This document shows, one piece after another, positions 23,202 to 36,253 of a DNA stretch of 64,000 nt (positions within the stretch are counted from its first letter, which is position 1; each line of letters begins with the position of its first letter). This stretch comes from Agelaius tricolor. Lineage: Eukaryota > Chordata > Aves > Passeriformes > Icteridae. The notes beneath the pieces are model-generated. The model ran no database searches, was not told the origin of the DNA, and saw only the letters and a program-made list of their open reading frames with translations. A program made the translations under genes and the position numbers. The stretch lies in contig JALJCS010000024.1 of the NCBI GenBank assembly GCA_023055355.1, forward strand, positions 9,315,501 to 9,379,500, read 5' to 3'.

Positions 23202-26200
23202 GCAATAAAGCTGAATTTGATATGAAAATACCTATTTTCTTAAATAGGCCATGACTAATAAAATGTACCCTAAAAGGACTGGATTGCCAGACATGCAAGG
23301 GCCAGATGAAGCTGCCTGATGACAGCCCATCCTTAATTTTCCTGCCTGCAACAGACTCTAAAGGGTTAAGTACATGAGGGTTTTTCCCTATTCAAAACTC
23401 TGTGCAACCTATTTCCTTACCCAGAACATCTCATGCATTGTGTTAGAGCACAATGAAAGTATTCAGAAATTCTTGTGATTCATTCATTTTCTATCATTGG
23501 TTTTAGGCTGCTGGTTAGGAAAGTGTTACTGTGGAATAACACAAGTGCTCTGATTAAAATGACTTTGGGTCTTTAATTCACCTCTTCTGGACTTTGGGTG
23601 ACACAAGCTGAAGCAGAATCTGGCCTCTTCCACTTCTCACATCCTTAAAATAAATCCTTGAAATATGGCTTCATCACCCTTTTCCTCAGCTATAGGAGCA
23701 ATACTGGGTTAGATCATGAATGTCAGTGAGTTGCTAAAGCCCAAAGCAATGCAATGATTTTGTCCAGCAGAGAGATTAGGTCTATTGTTCTGTAAGGATC
23801 TAAAAGGTGATAAAACTTTCCATTCTGGAAGGATGCTGCTGTCAAATGTGCATCTGCTTCTTCTGATTTAAACATCCATTTGCATGTGAAAAGATTCTAA
23901 ATTATATGTGTGCTCCACATGCAATGCTTCACAGTAATCAAATAAAAGGGCTAAGAATGACAGAGATGCTTCAGTGCTACACATGAGTGCTTATGGTTAC
24001 TGATACCACAGTTGCCTATCTGCAATTAAAGGTGATCTAGAAAACCACTGCAAGCCCCTGTGCCCCCAGAAAAGCTGGGAATAAGATAATACAGCTGCAT
24101 GGGCAGGGAAGTGTCTCATGGACAGGCAGCTTGTGGCTCCATCTCAGCTCACCAGGCCTCCAAGTATGATCTCCTCAGTCTTGCTTCTGGGTCAGGTATC
24201 CACATAAAAAATAATCTGAACTGTAGGCTCTGGCTTGGTTTATTTAGAATATGCCAAGAAAAAAAGAAGAAACTTTCTACAAAAACAAAACTACAGAAGA
24301 TAGAAATAATTCTTTCCAGGTTTGGATTCAGGCTGATCCAACAAGCCTAGCTTTGTCCCACATCTGTTTGGAGGATGGAAAATTTGCTTACACTTGCCCT
24401 CAGGAAGGGTAAATTGTGTATCAGAATGTTGGTTGAGCAAAATAAGGAGCTTGTGTCCAAATTGTTTCTCAGACTGCAGAAATTAAAGCTCTAAAAGATT
24501 ACGGTATCTCCTTGCTGGAAGACAAAAACTATGTTCTTTAATAAAAGATGCTCTTACAAAGAGGATTTTCTGCTACATACACACATCATTCCAATTTTGA
24601 TGAAAGTCTCATAAATAAAATTAACAAAACTGTCTCTCTCCCTGGCAGGTCATTTTTTATCATACCCAAATTTCTTAACAAGTAGCAATTACCAAGCCAC
24701 ATTGCCTCTAAGTGCACCCAACAGTCACAGACTACAGGATGACATATTATACCCATGAATACCTCACAATTGAAATACATTTTCCCTATGGGACTACATC
24801 ACTGCTTGATTTAATTTTTCCTGACATTTGGCCTGGAGCTTCTTTAAAGAAATGAACTTAGGATGGCTTTGCTGACAGCAAAGGACAAACCATGGCTATA
24901 TACCCAAATCCTACTTAAATCATGCACACTACCCTTTTAAAACACTGATCCTGTATAAATTGTAGCATAGTCACTGGATCTATTAGTCAGAGTTCATCTT
25001 CTACTGTTTGAGGATGAGCTATAGGTCCACATAAGCAGTACAAAAGGTCCAGCATAAATCATACAACTGCAAAGGAATAAACAGCTTCACCAGTGACAAA
25101 TTTATCGATGTGGAAGGAGATATGCCAACTCGTCAGAATCCCTGCCAGGGCTTTTTACAGCCTCAGTAGTTCTTACTATGAATCATCTATATTCTGCTTT
25201 GGATTGGTTTCTTCTTCCTTTTCCTCCACAACATTCACTAAAACAATGGTACCTAAAAAGACTCAATTTCAAGAGAGAGAGGCAAATGGAGAACCTTACT
25301 GTGAACTGAGGGAAAAGAGATAAGTTAGGAATTAGAACACTACAGTGTTTCTAATAAATGTCCTGTCTGAAGAGCAGCCAAAAACGTCTACATTCATTCC
25401 CCAATTAGGTTATATATCTCTTTAACATTATGAAGCTGTTATTAATGTTCTGAAGTTTTGTGACTCTTCAAATAGTAATGTCTATTTTAAGTGACATATT
25501 GACAAGTTCAGAGAAGGAAGTGCTCTGGCTTTGATAGAGGCACAGTAATACCATCTATGGAGTATTTTCAGTGGTTTCATGACAGTGTCTCAATCCTGTG
25601 CCTGAGAACCAAACTGTAGCTGTGTGATCTCCACTTCTGGAATCCTTGGTTTCAGTACTGAGGGGAACTGAATATATCATAAGGAGGAAAACTACTTAGG
25701 CAAAGCTCTAAACATTTATTTGTATTTTAATTAACATATTGTCTCAAAAATATCTAGAAATGGTTCCCAAAGGAAAAAAAAAATAAAAGGAAAACTATGA
25801 AAAAAATTAAAATTAAGACTGAATTAGGCCTGGCTCCAGTCTCATTCTTCTAAGGACAGTTTTCTCTGAGCTCCACATCTTCACCTCACAGTGGTCTAAC
25901 AATAAATGCTCCTCAATGCAAACCCATCCAAGGCTGACATTCCACCAAGACATCAATAAACTGCCTGTACCCCAACAGGAGCAGAAAGTATTTCATCCAT
26001 AAACAGAGTGGTCACCCAGGAAGCAGTGGAACACTGAGACAAGTTAAAGCAAGACAAACAGCACTGTTTGTAGACACCATTACACTACATGCACTCTAAG
26101 TTTTGTGACTCTCTTTGGACATTTTGATGCACTTCATCTAAAGACAAGTATTTCAGGCATTTTATAATCTGTTCCACACAATTATCTTTAAACTCAATTT

Positions 26201-28489
26201 TTTCTCATGCTCCTTTATTTTGCTCCCAATCCTCTTTTCTCTGCCCTCTAGAGCAGCTTGTCCACCTGCAGAACAGAAGAACACAGGCATGGAATAACCC
26301 ATTTCTGAGTTAAAAATGGTTAGTTCAGGATTAAAAGTGGCAATGGTTGACCCATCTTTGAATACATGAATCTTTGAATAAGTGACTAAATGCTTAAAAG
26401 CAGCTTAGATCTGTCCCATGAATAGCAAAACAGAGAAACTGGACACTTTCAAATGCCCACTATTCACCTTTCTCATTCTTTTAAATGCACAGACTGTTTA
26501 ATTGTAGAAACCATGGGACAATATGCTCCAGGATTAGGCCTCAAGAATAATCTCTTTCCTTTTTCATGCATCTACAGGATTGCCAGTGTTCTTGTTGTCA
26601 GGGTATCTTTTGTGCCCTGAGCAATCTTTTAGAACATGGAGAAACAATCCCATGCAATTGAGTCCCTGCTTATCACACAAACCTTGGATGAAATGTTCTC
26701 ACTGAAAAAATGAAATTAAATTAATGTAAACTACCATTAAGTAAAGAAATTGAAAGGTTTCTGTGATATAAAGATTGCCTATATGAGCCATTTTTCACAC
26801 ACTGTTGTATGTTTTGAAAAAAAAAGTCTCTCCACCTTCTAAAATAAGTGAAAAAGTTTCAATTCAATCTTTGAAAATACTTGATTTTGAAGAGGCAAAA
26901 AATGCCTTTTAAGCGTTCAGATTTGTACAAAGAGCCTTGTCTGAATCATACTCTCAAGAACAAACAACAGCCCCTTCCAGTTCAAATGAACTGAATTCTT
27001 TTTCAAAAACTCCATTCTTTTTGCTGAGCTCTAACTCTCTGTTCTGTCCCTCTGGCACACCTGACCCATGTCTCCCTTTGCCCATGTTCCTCTCAATAAT
27101 GATGATTTTCGCTCTCCAACACTGTAACTCAATCTCCTCATCTTTCCCTAGGTTTCTTTGGCTTGAGGCAGTCAGAACTAAGATTATTTTAAGACCCACA
27201 TTTTTTCCTAGGTATGTAGCAGACCTTTGGTGTGACCAAAGCAAATCTTTCAGCTCTCTGCTTCCATCTCATATATTTAGGAGAGGATGTCAGGCAAGGA
27301 CAGTCCCTCCATCACAACTCTTCATGTTCAGTAGAACCATGACCTCATTAAAGGACCCAAATGATAATATTTCTGTGCCAGATTTTAAATTCAAACATGA
27401 TTTGGTTTGCAAAATGGTAAGCAAATTTGTTCCTTGACAACACTGTAAACCTTTTAAATCATGTGTAAGCAGCAGAATAAACCTCTGCATTGCTAGGGCA
27501 GAATAAGATATTTTAGTGCCAACTCTGGTCCATTAGATTTTAATTGGCTCCAGCTGGCAGTCCCATAAACTATAACATTTTTTACCTGCAGTTGAGCAGC
27601 TGTCCACACAAAGTGAAGAAAAAAATTTCCTACCCAGGAAAAAGGAGAAAATATGTTGCCTGTAACTTCTTCCTTATAGTCTACAAATACAGAACTAAGT
27701 ATGGCCAGTGTACCTGATTAAACAGCTCCTTCAGAGTTCCTTTTTACCCATAGTCTAAATAACCTCAAAACCTTAAATTCTGCAATATATTTACACAAAG
27801 AGAGTCAGTCATTCAAACACAATTCTTCAAGCAATCTGTATAACACTGTATGAGTGAGAGAGTTAAATTTAACTCAGAAACTTAATATGAACTCAGAAAC
27901 AGAAATGGTCAGGGTTTTTCCAACTCTCAGCCTCTGCTTTACCTGCCTGGCTAGATGCACTATGGGGCAGAGCACCTCACTGCTTCTTTGGGGCAAACTC
28001 AACAGGCATTACAGCTCAGACTGGAGAATTCATTGGAGCTTTCCCACTCAGGTAAAAAAGATTTAGTCACAGAAATGATGAATTGAATTAGTTCTGCCAC
28101 TACAACCATGAAGTACAATTTTAGTGAAGTACAGACAACTGTCCACATATTCCCTATGTATGTGTAGATAGACAGATACCAATTACAAACAGTTCACAAA
28201 AATCACAGCAGCTTCATCAAATTCTAATCTCATTGAAGTAAATCCAGAATAACTAGCAAACCAAAGATTCCAGATTTTCACTAAGAATGGCCAAGATGAC
28301 AACTCGGTCTGCTGGGTTCCAACTGAACGATTTCCTTTCCCTTCCTTTATTTCTCTTTGAGAACAAACAAGGAGGGAAAAAAAAAAAACCAACAGAATTT
28401 CAGTCTGAGCTGCAAATCAAATCTTTTCAGCTAAAGAGTCTCACGTGTATTACTGCTAATAACAGACATGGCACTGTCTCCTGCAATCC
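23202..28489. other. AT-rich unique non-coding DNA
   Basis: No gene is recognised. The longest open frame of the whole window, 166 codons on the plus strand at 26937-27437, lies here. It is rich in Ser, Phe and Pro, contains no recognisable domain and has no convincing gene context, so I treat it as chance. An A run with CC follows at 28377-28392. Confidence 0.5.
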
Positions 28490-28980
28490 ACCTGTGAGAG
28501 GAGAGGGTGGGAGCTGGGCAAGCCCTTTCAGAGACACCAGAGCATTCCCCAGGGCCACTGCTGAGCCCCCTCCCAGCACAGCAGGACAAGAACAATCCTG
28601 CTGAGCTCTGCAGGCACTGCCAATGACCAGCACTCAAAGAGCTGCAGAAATCCCCCTTTGCCAGCTGATATGTGCAACACCCCTTTAAAATCTTGAATCT
28701 CAAATGGGTGTTTGTTGCGCTGTCCCCTGCTGAGCACACAAGCCCCATTCTCCTGCCTCCCTCGCCCCTGCTCCTCTCCCGATGCCACAAAGCTCTGTTG
28801 GACCAGGAAAACCACACTGAAACATGAACATCTGTGGGGTGTGCAGGCCTTCAGGGTTTGAAGCCTCCAAGATTTTTTTCTGCTCAAGGAGCACCCAGGA
28901 GGATGTGAGGCTGAGCTTCCCACCCCACTCAGAAATGAGCAGCCTCGCACTCTGGCATCCTTCCTCCCCACACACGTGCC
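28490..28980. other. GC-richer patch, function unknown
   Basis: About 490 bp of raised GC in an AT-rich setting. Minus-strand frames of 128 and 147 codons overlap in different frames here, and a 105-codon plus-strand frame overlaps its left end (28287-28604). This is what GC-rich, stop-poor DNA gives by chance. No known protein is recognised. CpG is sparse, apart from a few near 28763-28780. An exon of a long non-coding RNA or an old repeat would also fit. Confidence 0.3.
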
Positions 28981-29530
28981 GGCAATAAAGCAAACAGTCA
29001 GAGCTATTTAAAAAATTACTCTAATGATGTAAATTAGACAAACATTAATAAACTCAGCAGGTTATTTCCCTACTGGAAAAACCACCATAGATCAGAACAG
29101 CTCTCACATCAGTGATTCATATTGTTATACAAGGCCTGTGTCTGGAAATAAAAGTTCCACATGAGACTTGCACTGAAAACACCTTATCCGTCAGGATTGC
29201 CTTTATTATTTCTGAAGTACAAAGAGGCCAATAAAAGAGCTGTATTAAAACAGGGCCCCTGTTACCAGAGTGCTGTGATTAAATGTTTGACTTACAGTTT
29301 GCTTTATTAAGTAAAGCAAACACCATCAGCTTTCCAGCTTTCTGAACTTTGAGTCATTTTTTAACATGAGGGCTGACCCAAACCTGCTCATGTCCTACAA
29401 GCCTGGAAACTGCACATAATGCAATCCTGCAGGTTATATTTTATCCTGCTGTAAATTGTTAGCTGCCTGATTATATAAGGGTTAATTTACCATTAGGGGG
29501 ATATGTTAAAGTCAGACAACAGAGAGACTG
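28981..29530. promoter_or_regulatory. Possible conserved non-coding element
   Basis: AT-rich unique sequence with closely packed words such as CTAATGATGTAAATTAG (29021-29037), TTATTAAGTAAAG (29304-29316), AATAAAAGAG (29231-29240), TGATTATATAAGGGTTAATT (29468-29487) and ATTAGGGGG (29492-29500). It contains a perfect 10-bp inverted repeat at 29297-29321. No coding potential is seen. The texture resembles vertebrate enhancers; conservation is untested. Confidence 0.22.
29297..29321. repeat. 10-bp inverted repeat
   Basis: GTTTGCTTTA (29297-29306) and TAAAGCAAAC (29312-29321) are perfect reverse complements separated by 5 bp. It could act as a symmetric protein-binding site or a small hairpin. 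It is not a Rho-independent terminator, since this is eukaryotic DNA. Confidence 0.85.
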
Positions 29531-32500
29531 AAGAATCACAGGTTTTGCTCTTGATAAAGCCAGACAGTTACTTCTCATTTTAAAAGAAACACATAATCTT
29601 ATAATAAAATTGAATCAAAAAATTCTCCAATTCCTAATATTTTTGGTTAATGATGTCATTTCTATATGTGAAATAATAGGTGATTCTCAAAAAAAGAACA
29701 CTGAGGAACTACAGACTAACAGACAAAAGACACCGAAGTTCAAGTACTTTCTTCCTACCTCCATACTGGAGAAAAATTTAAGCATGAAGAGAAGCTTCTC
29801 AAACACCTGTAACAGAAGCCACGGGACATCAACGGGACTCTCAGCTTGTCAGTGGTGGGTGAGGCTCCCAAGCACCTGCCAGCAGTGGTCTACCCTTCCA
29901 AGGCTTCCTCCAAATATAATGGCACAGCTAATCCTGACTTGGGGGTTTTTGACCATTTTGGCACTTGTGATTTCTCTTTCCCAATACTATCTTCGGCAAT
30001 ATCTTATTATGAATGATTAATTCTATGCTAGAAACAAAAAACTATGGAAGCAGACCAAACTACCAGTCCAAACCCTGCTTTTAAATCTGATGTCAGCAAC
30101 CAGCACACAATGCTGAACAGCCCTAGACTGTGTTACTTCACAGGCTGGATAACTCTAGACTGCTACAATGAGATCTTTACTGACTTAAAAGAATTTTTGC
30201 CTACTGCTTCCTTCACATGTAGACAACTCTATTCAGATATTTGAATTCAAAAGCAGGATCTTACCCTAAGATCTAGAGGGATGATGCAGGCTCAGGTTTT
30301 ACTGAATTTTTCCACCCCAAAGAGAGGAGTGCCTTCATGAGGAGTGTGGGGAACTTTGCATCAGAGACAGATTTTACAATTTTCCCTTTGTTAAGTCACA
30401 AAGGACAGTAGTGGGTGCTGTTCCTTCTGCCTGCAACTTGTAAGTAAAAAAAAAGTTTTAGGTAGGTAACTTAGCCATTGTTCCTCACATACAGTTTAGC
30501 TGTTCTGTTGCACTGCAGACTGTGAGGCCACAAAGGATTTAAGCATGTCATTTAATCATTCTCCAAAAGACAAGCTGAACAATGTCACATCTTTATCATT
30601 GCATATGGCATCACTTACCCTGATAGCTGTAAAAGCAAGAATCACTGTTAGGCATTTAATCCTGTCAGACAGGGATATTAACCTGCTATTTTAGAAGCCA
30701 TTGCCATCTGATCTGTAGTACTGACAATGATGGCTTCCCAAGGAACAATTCCTTCTGCCAAACCATTGAACGGTACAAATAGCTTTGATGGAAATGGAAC
30801 TCTAGAGCTGGTCGAGAAAACTTTTGATGCAAATGGAATTTATTTCAGTAAAGATAGTGTGGGAGGAAAAACAGGCTCTTTAAAACATTCATTAACTTCC
30901 TGTAGTACATAACAAGTTCATCTCTTTCCCTCATTTGTAAGCATGCACACATACATTATTCACTTATCTGTGCCTACAAGGATAAAATCAAAGAATGACC
31001 TCATGCCACAGTTAATTTCCTAGCAAGGATCTCAACCCCAAAGTACACTTCAAGGGGAAGAAGGTGAATAAACAGAGGATTTTGAGTAACAGATTAGACA
31101 TTTGCTTGCATAGTACTGAGCTGAGCCTAAGCACAACTGCAGGAAGCAACTGGACCCTAGACTCTCAGCAGAATACAGCCAAAGCAGCTGGACTCAGTTG
31201 ACAATGAGTCTTTCAGACATGAGATGTTTCATTCATATATCACACAATGGCTACATGAGTAATGAACAGATGGGTTTGCTATTCCCACCACTTAGTGGAG
31301 CATGAAGTGATGCACTGACAGGTAGGAGAGAGAAGAATTCGAAGCAGGTGTTGTAGTAACACTATGACAGCATAGAGTATGTCAAAATGCAGGGTGCAAA
31401 ATAATTAACTAAAATGTATTCAGAGGCTCCAAAATTAGAAGTATTGTTTAGTAGATAAAGTTTTTAAATTATTTTTCAAGCTCAGAGGGCAAAATTATAA
31501 TAAGCTAGGACATTTTGGAGTGAACCCTGTAACTAATCCATTCAGGCCTGTATGTCCTTCTGTATTAATGGATGGGAGACAAGGATCATTTATATATTTG
31601 TGCCCTCCAAGCCAGACTGCTGCAGCACACAGGACATGGAACTGAAAGCTGGAGAGGTCTAACAGACTCCAGCTGATGTAAGAGGCAGCTGCCCAATTAG
31701 TAATGGGTTTGCTGTCTCACTGACACATCGGTGCTCTAGACACTGTACTTGCTGATGAGAGTAAAATGAAAAAAAAAACCAACCCAAAAACCACCAAACA
31801 ACCACCAGAGTTTTTATCTTCAAATCTATCCTACTATTTGACTCTCAACTGGAACCTCCTGAATTGGTTTTCTGCCATTGTATGATGGTGTCTGGGACTG
31901 GAAGCTGACTTGCCTTGTAAAGCTAACATAAAGAAAACCAAAAGCATTGTTTAAAATCACACCAATTTCTCTTGGATTTAAGTAAAATCATGCCAAATCT
32001 CTCCCAGAAGCCAAAAATTCTCAACTTCAAGTTATATTTTGTATTCTTTTTAAGTCTCATGAATGACTTTTAAAAAATAATTCATTAATTTAGTACTGAA
32101 AGTTTTTAATATTTTAACAAGGAATGCATACCAGATTTCATTTCTTCCTAAAATATTTTAATAAAATATTAACATTTAATTAGGTATTGCTAACAATTAC
32201 AAAGTAAATTAATTTTTGTGTTATACTAAAAACTGTGCGGTTTTTGCTGCAACTGTCATAATGTGAGTGAAATAAAAAATAGTTTCTCTTCCAGTCTCTG
32301 TGTGAGAAGCTTTGCTTGGGAGCAGTACACCTCCTCATACATCACTTGTCCTTAGGGTTATACCCACATTACTTTCCTCCTTGGGCTTTTTCTCATCATT
32401 TTGGACAAAGACGTTGCTAAATGTGTTTGGGATTGACACACCTTCCATTTCCTCTGTGTGAATAAACAGCAGCTCCAAAGCTCAACAGCCATGCAAAGCT

Positions 32501-33289
32501 ACTGCTAGTGAGACAGAGCTTCGATCTCAAGTCTCTGTTGCTTCCAAACTTTATGGTACAATAAAAAGAGCAGCTGTTAACTTGGAAAGACAAGATGTAA
32601 TTGATGGGAGCTGTAGGCCACTGGGGTGGAACACACATATTTCCATGATTTCCATGGAATCTGTGCACAGTCCTGACTGAGCCCAGTCACTGGGGTGTGG
32701 CCTTTGTGCCTTCTCCCCAAGAGGGGAGAGCCCTGCAGCTCTGGCTCACAGCCTCTGCACTGAGGAAAGAGACTGCCATCTACTGAGGCAACCCCTCCTC
32801 TGGCAAACAGGGAGTTAATGCCATGAAGAGGGGATTCATGGTTAAGGCAAGGAGTTTAGAGAGCTCCCACAGACATCAGCTGTTCACACTAACAAAGACT
32901 TAATAGGGAACGATAATTTCAAATAAATCTTTTTCTTCTCTTCCCTTCTTCCCCAGCTACTTTCCCTTAGTCAACAAACTGATTTTCTAATGGAAATTAT
33001 TCATTCCATGTATACTTTTGCAACATCTAACCCCTGTAATCCTTTTGTTCTGAAGGACAGAGATTTCTATGCCTGCTGTTTTGCTGCACTGAAGAGGCAA
33101 AGCAAAAAGGTGGAGTATCTGAAAAAGAAAACAGAAAAGGAGAGTGGAGTGTTGCAAGAAGGAAGGCTTTTGAGTGCTCACAAAGTTCACCAAAACATTT
33201 ATATGAAACAGTCACTGGAAAAGATCAAAGAAAATGCAGTAAAACATATAGTGAATAAAAGAACATTGCCACAAACAGCTCATACCCAC
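29531..33289. other. AT-rich unique non-coding DNA
   Basis: No gene is recognised. Open frames of up to 136 codons (29610-30020, plus strand) carry no recognisable domain. An A/C-rich tract lies at 31769-31808. Confidence 0.55.
31769..31808. repeat. A/C-rich low-complexity tract
   Basis: Ten A are followed by CC, AACCC, A5, CCACC and AAACAACCACC. It has the same style as the tract at 23120-23201. Confidence 0.88.
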
Positions 33290-33560
33290 TGACAGAGAAG
33301 TGTGTTCCTACCATTAGCATAGAGCTTAATAAGCCTGAGCACTTGAAAAGTATCTTAAAGCAAAGATCTCAGAGCAATTGCAAATATTAAGGCTCGTTCT
33401 TGCAAGAGGTGCTCTTCATCATCAGCTGTTAATATCCATCAGAGCCTACGATGTTCAGGATCTTGCAGGACCCAACCCTAATTGATTAAAAGCCTCAAAA
33501 CAATGCAACGATGTATTAATTATTGTCTCCAATTGAACCAGAAAAAAACCCTAAGAAATA
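33290..33560. promoter_or_regulatory. Possible conserved non-coding element
   Basis: Unique sequence with CTAATTGATTAAA (33479-33489), AACAATGCAACGATG (33499-33513), TTAATTATTG (33516-33525) and CAATTGAACC (33530-33539), giving a homeodomain and SOX-like cluster with two CpGs kept in an AT-rich setting. This is the texture of a developmental enhancer. No coding frame fits. Confidence 0.22.
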
Positions 33561-35928
33561 AAAGATTTCAGAAGATACTGCATGCTTCTATATTCCACTA
33601 AGATCCACTAATTTTCCTGGAAACCCAGAGAGTTCCTACAGCAAACATAAAGCTGAAACATTCAGTCACGAACGTCGGTGTGAATATACAGTTAATTACA
33701 GAAATAGCAAGTGCTGGGAATGTTGGCTGTCCAGAATGAAAAGCAGAGTTCTGGGTTTACATGAAGAAACTAGGTGGCTTATATAAGCACCTGGTTTTAG
33801 AAAAATAAACTCAATCTTGTCCATGTGATTTTTCAAATGTCATCCAGCAAGCTGATCTCAAAGGTGGGATGAAAATATATGAATTTTTATCCCTAACCAA
33901 AAGTCCCATCCCATTCTTCTCATGATGTAAAGTGAGACAAAGGAAGAGGGTAATTATTTTATCCTGGGATAACTCAATTCCATTTAGCTAACTCTGCCCT
34001 GATGGAAATAAAACTTTTCTGCTTTCCATCTTCCCAGGGCTGTTACAACAAGAATTACCACATAGTTTCAGCTGACTGCACCTGTTGTTGACAACGTCAC
34101 TTCCCAACTGTGCAGAGATTTAGAAATGGCTATTAAACACTCATCAAAGAATAAAAACAAAATTGAATCTAAATGGGCTGTGCTACACTCCATGGAAGAG
34201 AGACAGCTGGCAGAGCTGCATTGCACTGAGGCCTTCTGTCAGGCTCCACAAGGAATGTCACCCAGCTTCACTGGTGGCATATCAGCTGTAGTGGCAGATT
34301 CCCACATTCCAGGTTATCTGCTCAAATCAATTCTCCATACATAGCATGAGATGCCTTCCTTGGTATGTTTATAACAGACTGTTGGATATATATTATAATA
34401 TATATAATACTGAGAAGCACCCAAGAAAAATTTAACCCAGCTGGTTTGTTAAAAAAGTATCAATATCACTGTTCATTTTTTATCTTATATTCATTCAAGA
34501 CAGAAATGCCTGAAATAATTTCCTATACTATAAACCCTCCAGAAATAAACAATCAGGCTAATGTGAAAGTCCATATTTTGTTATTATGACCATCATTTTT
34601 ATTTGTTTCAATTGTCTCTTGCATAGACACAGAGATGCCACATTCTCCCATCTCCCAGGGAGGTCCTGCCATTGGCAAGGTGCTTTAAAGAGCAGTCTGG
34701 GAAGTAGGTACACATATGATGGATCCCATTCCCACCAGCAAATTGCCTTACAGGCAATTTGAGAAAGTTTGAGAAGGCTCCAACACCCAGCTTGACTTGA
34801 TTACAAAGCCATTACCATTTTTGTCTTGCTGCAGTCATGAATATTTCCAGCCACTTCAAGCAGTCTTGCATGATTTGGAGCTAAAGACTCTTAGAGAGAT
34901 GTGAGGACATTTTCCTGCTCAACTACTATGCATTGTAGGTAAATAACTGATTTCTTTATCCAAACTGTTGAGCTACAAGTGGAGAGGGTGAGGGAGGAAA
35001 CCTCAGGGGAACAGGTCTGATCTCATTTCTTATCAACGGTTCACTGCTGCCAAATGCAGCCATCAGAGAAAATCCAGCAAACCTTAAACACTTAAAAATG
35101 GAAAGACTGAACATCCCCCAGAGAAAAGCTAATGGGATACAGAGCTTTTCACCTCCAGGTCACAAGCTCAAATCTGGCTCCTCTCAGAAGCAAGAAGACT
35201 AGCAGGCTGCTCCTCAGCTGGATGGAGGGATGCTCTTCAACCAGCCAAGCCCTCACTGCGAGTCAGCAAGTTTTGAGAAATAATCCATTGCACACCAGTC
35301 CTGCTCTGAGCAGAGGCTGAAACTTCTGCCTGCAGAATGTCTTAACATCACAGCCACAGCATATTAGTGTTGAGGATGAGGTAGAAATACACTGCCCAGG
35401 ATGCTTATTTAAATTTCAACACTTTCATCTTCTGTCATGGTTGACAGTTCCCAACCCAGTGTTATGTACTAAGCTTTTTTTATTCAAGATGTTTTTCTTA
35501 CTGTTTCTGCTTCATATAAATGGCCTGACAAACTTGTAGCAAGCCTCAGAGGGAAGCCAATGGGAAAGAATGCAAATAAAACAGTAGCTAAACTTTTAGG
35601 CTACAAAATAATGTTTCTTTCATACAGTAATACTGTGCAATACTGCCTCCCACACACTATTATAGATGTCACATATATAAATGGATTAGAGAAATTAGAG
35701 AAATGAGTAAGAGTCATAAGGTCTGATTTAATGGGCAATAGAACAGGACTACTGAGACTTGGAACATGTACTAATTCCAACTGAAGTTAAAATTAACATC
35801 TCCACCTGCTGTAATGGCACATGGACACATCTTTTAGTTATAATTTAGTGAAGCCAGTGGAAAAACAAGTACTAAATTCACATCCAAATATCCAGATGCA
35901 TATTTAGAAGCCTGAAATATAAGGGAAA
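33561..35928. other. AT-rich unique non-coding DNA
   Basis: No gene is recognised. There is an AT-only palindromic run near 34385-34409. A short segment near 35150-35185 recalls a tRNA T-arm (CACCTCCAGG... CTCAAATC), but the rest of a tRNA-derived element is not visible. Confidence 0.5.
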
Positions 35929-36125
35929 GGATTTCTGGAGGTCATAAGATCCAATGCCTTGATGAAAGCAGGGTCAGCTTCCAAATCAGAGCAGGCTGTT
36001 GTGGGTTGTGCCAAGCAAAACAGTGAGGATCCCACAACATGTCTGGACAACTGTTGTAGTGCTTAACTACCAATTGCTTTCGTGGTGAAAAACTTTATAC
36101 TAATATCTAATGATATTTTTATGCT
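35929..36125 (-). mobile_element. CR1 LINE relic, diverged
   Basis: On the plus strand, TTTCTGGAGGTCATAAGATC (35931-35950), AAAGCAGGGTCAGCTT (35966-35981), AGAGCAGGCTG (35988-35998), CCCACAACATGTCTGGACAAC (36031-36051) and GTGGTGAAAAACTTTATACTAATATCTAAT (36082-36111) follow, in order, the antisense of the avian CR1 3' region. The copy is on the minus strand, has lost the extreme CR1 terminus and has no open frame. Its far part overlaps a 77-bp tandem duplication. Confidence 0.8.
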
Positions 36126-36253
36126 CTTTTTAGAACATAAGCAAAGGACCAAGAATTTTCCTGAACTGCTGCTAGTCTAATATCTAATGATATTTTTATG
36201 CTCTTTTTAGAACATAAGCAAAGGACCAAGAATTTTCCTGAACTGCTGCTAGT
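36100..36253. repeat. Perfect 77-bp tandem duplication
   Basis: Positions 36100-36176 and 36177-36253 are identical over all 77 bp, beginning with CTAATATCTAATG and ending with CTGCTGCTAGT. The first copy starts inside the CR1 relic just upstream. The absence of any mismatch in otherwise diverged repeat sequence points to a recent duplication or an assembly or read artefact. Confidence 0.96.

Noticed and set aside
26937..27437. Longest open frame, 166 codons, plus strand
   Set aside because: It has no recognisable domain, a biased Ser/Phe/Pro content and overlapping frames on the other strand. AT-rich vertebrate DNA gives frames of this length by chance over 64 kb.
28431..28971. Overlapping minus-strand frames of 128 and 147 codons
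   Set aside because: They overlap in different frames in a GC-richer patch, where stops are scarce. Neither resembles a known protein.
29297..29321. Rho-independent terminator
   Set aside because: The arms are AT-rich, no T run follows and the DNA is eukaryotic.
35130..35190. tRNA-derived SINE suggested by a T-arm-like segment
   Set aside because: Only a short T-arm-like word is present. No A box, anticodon region or tail could be found.
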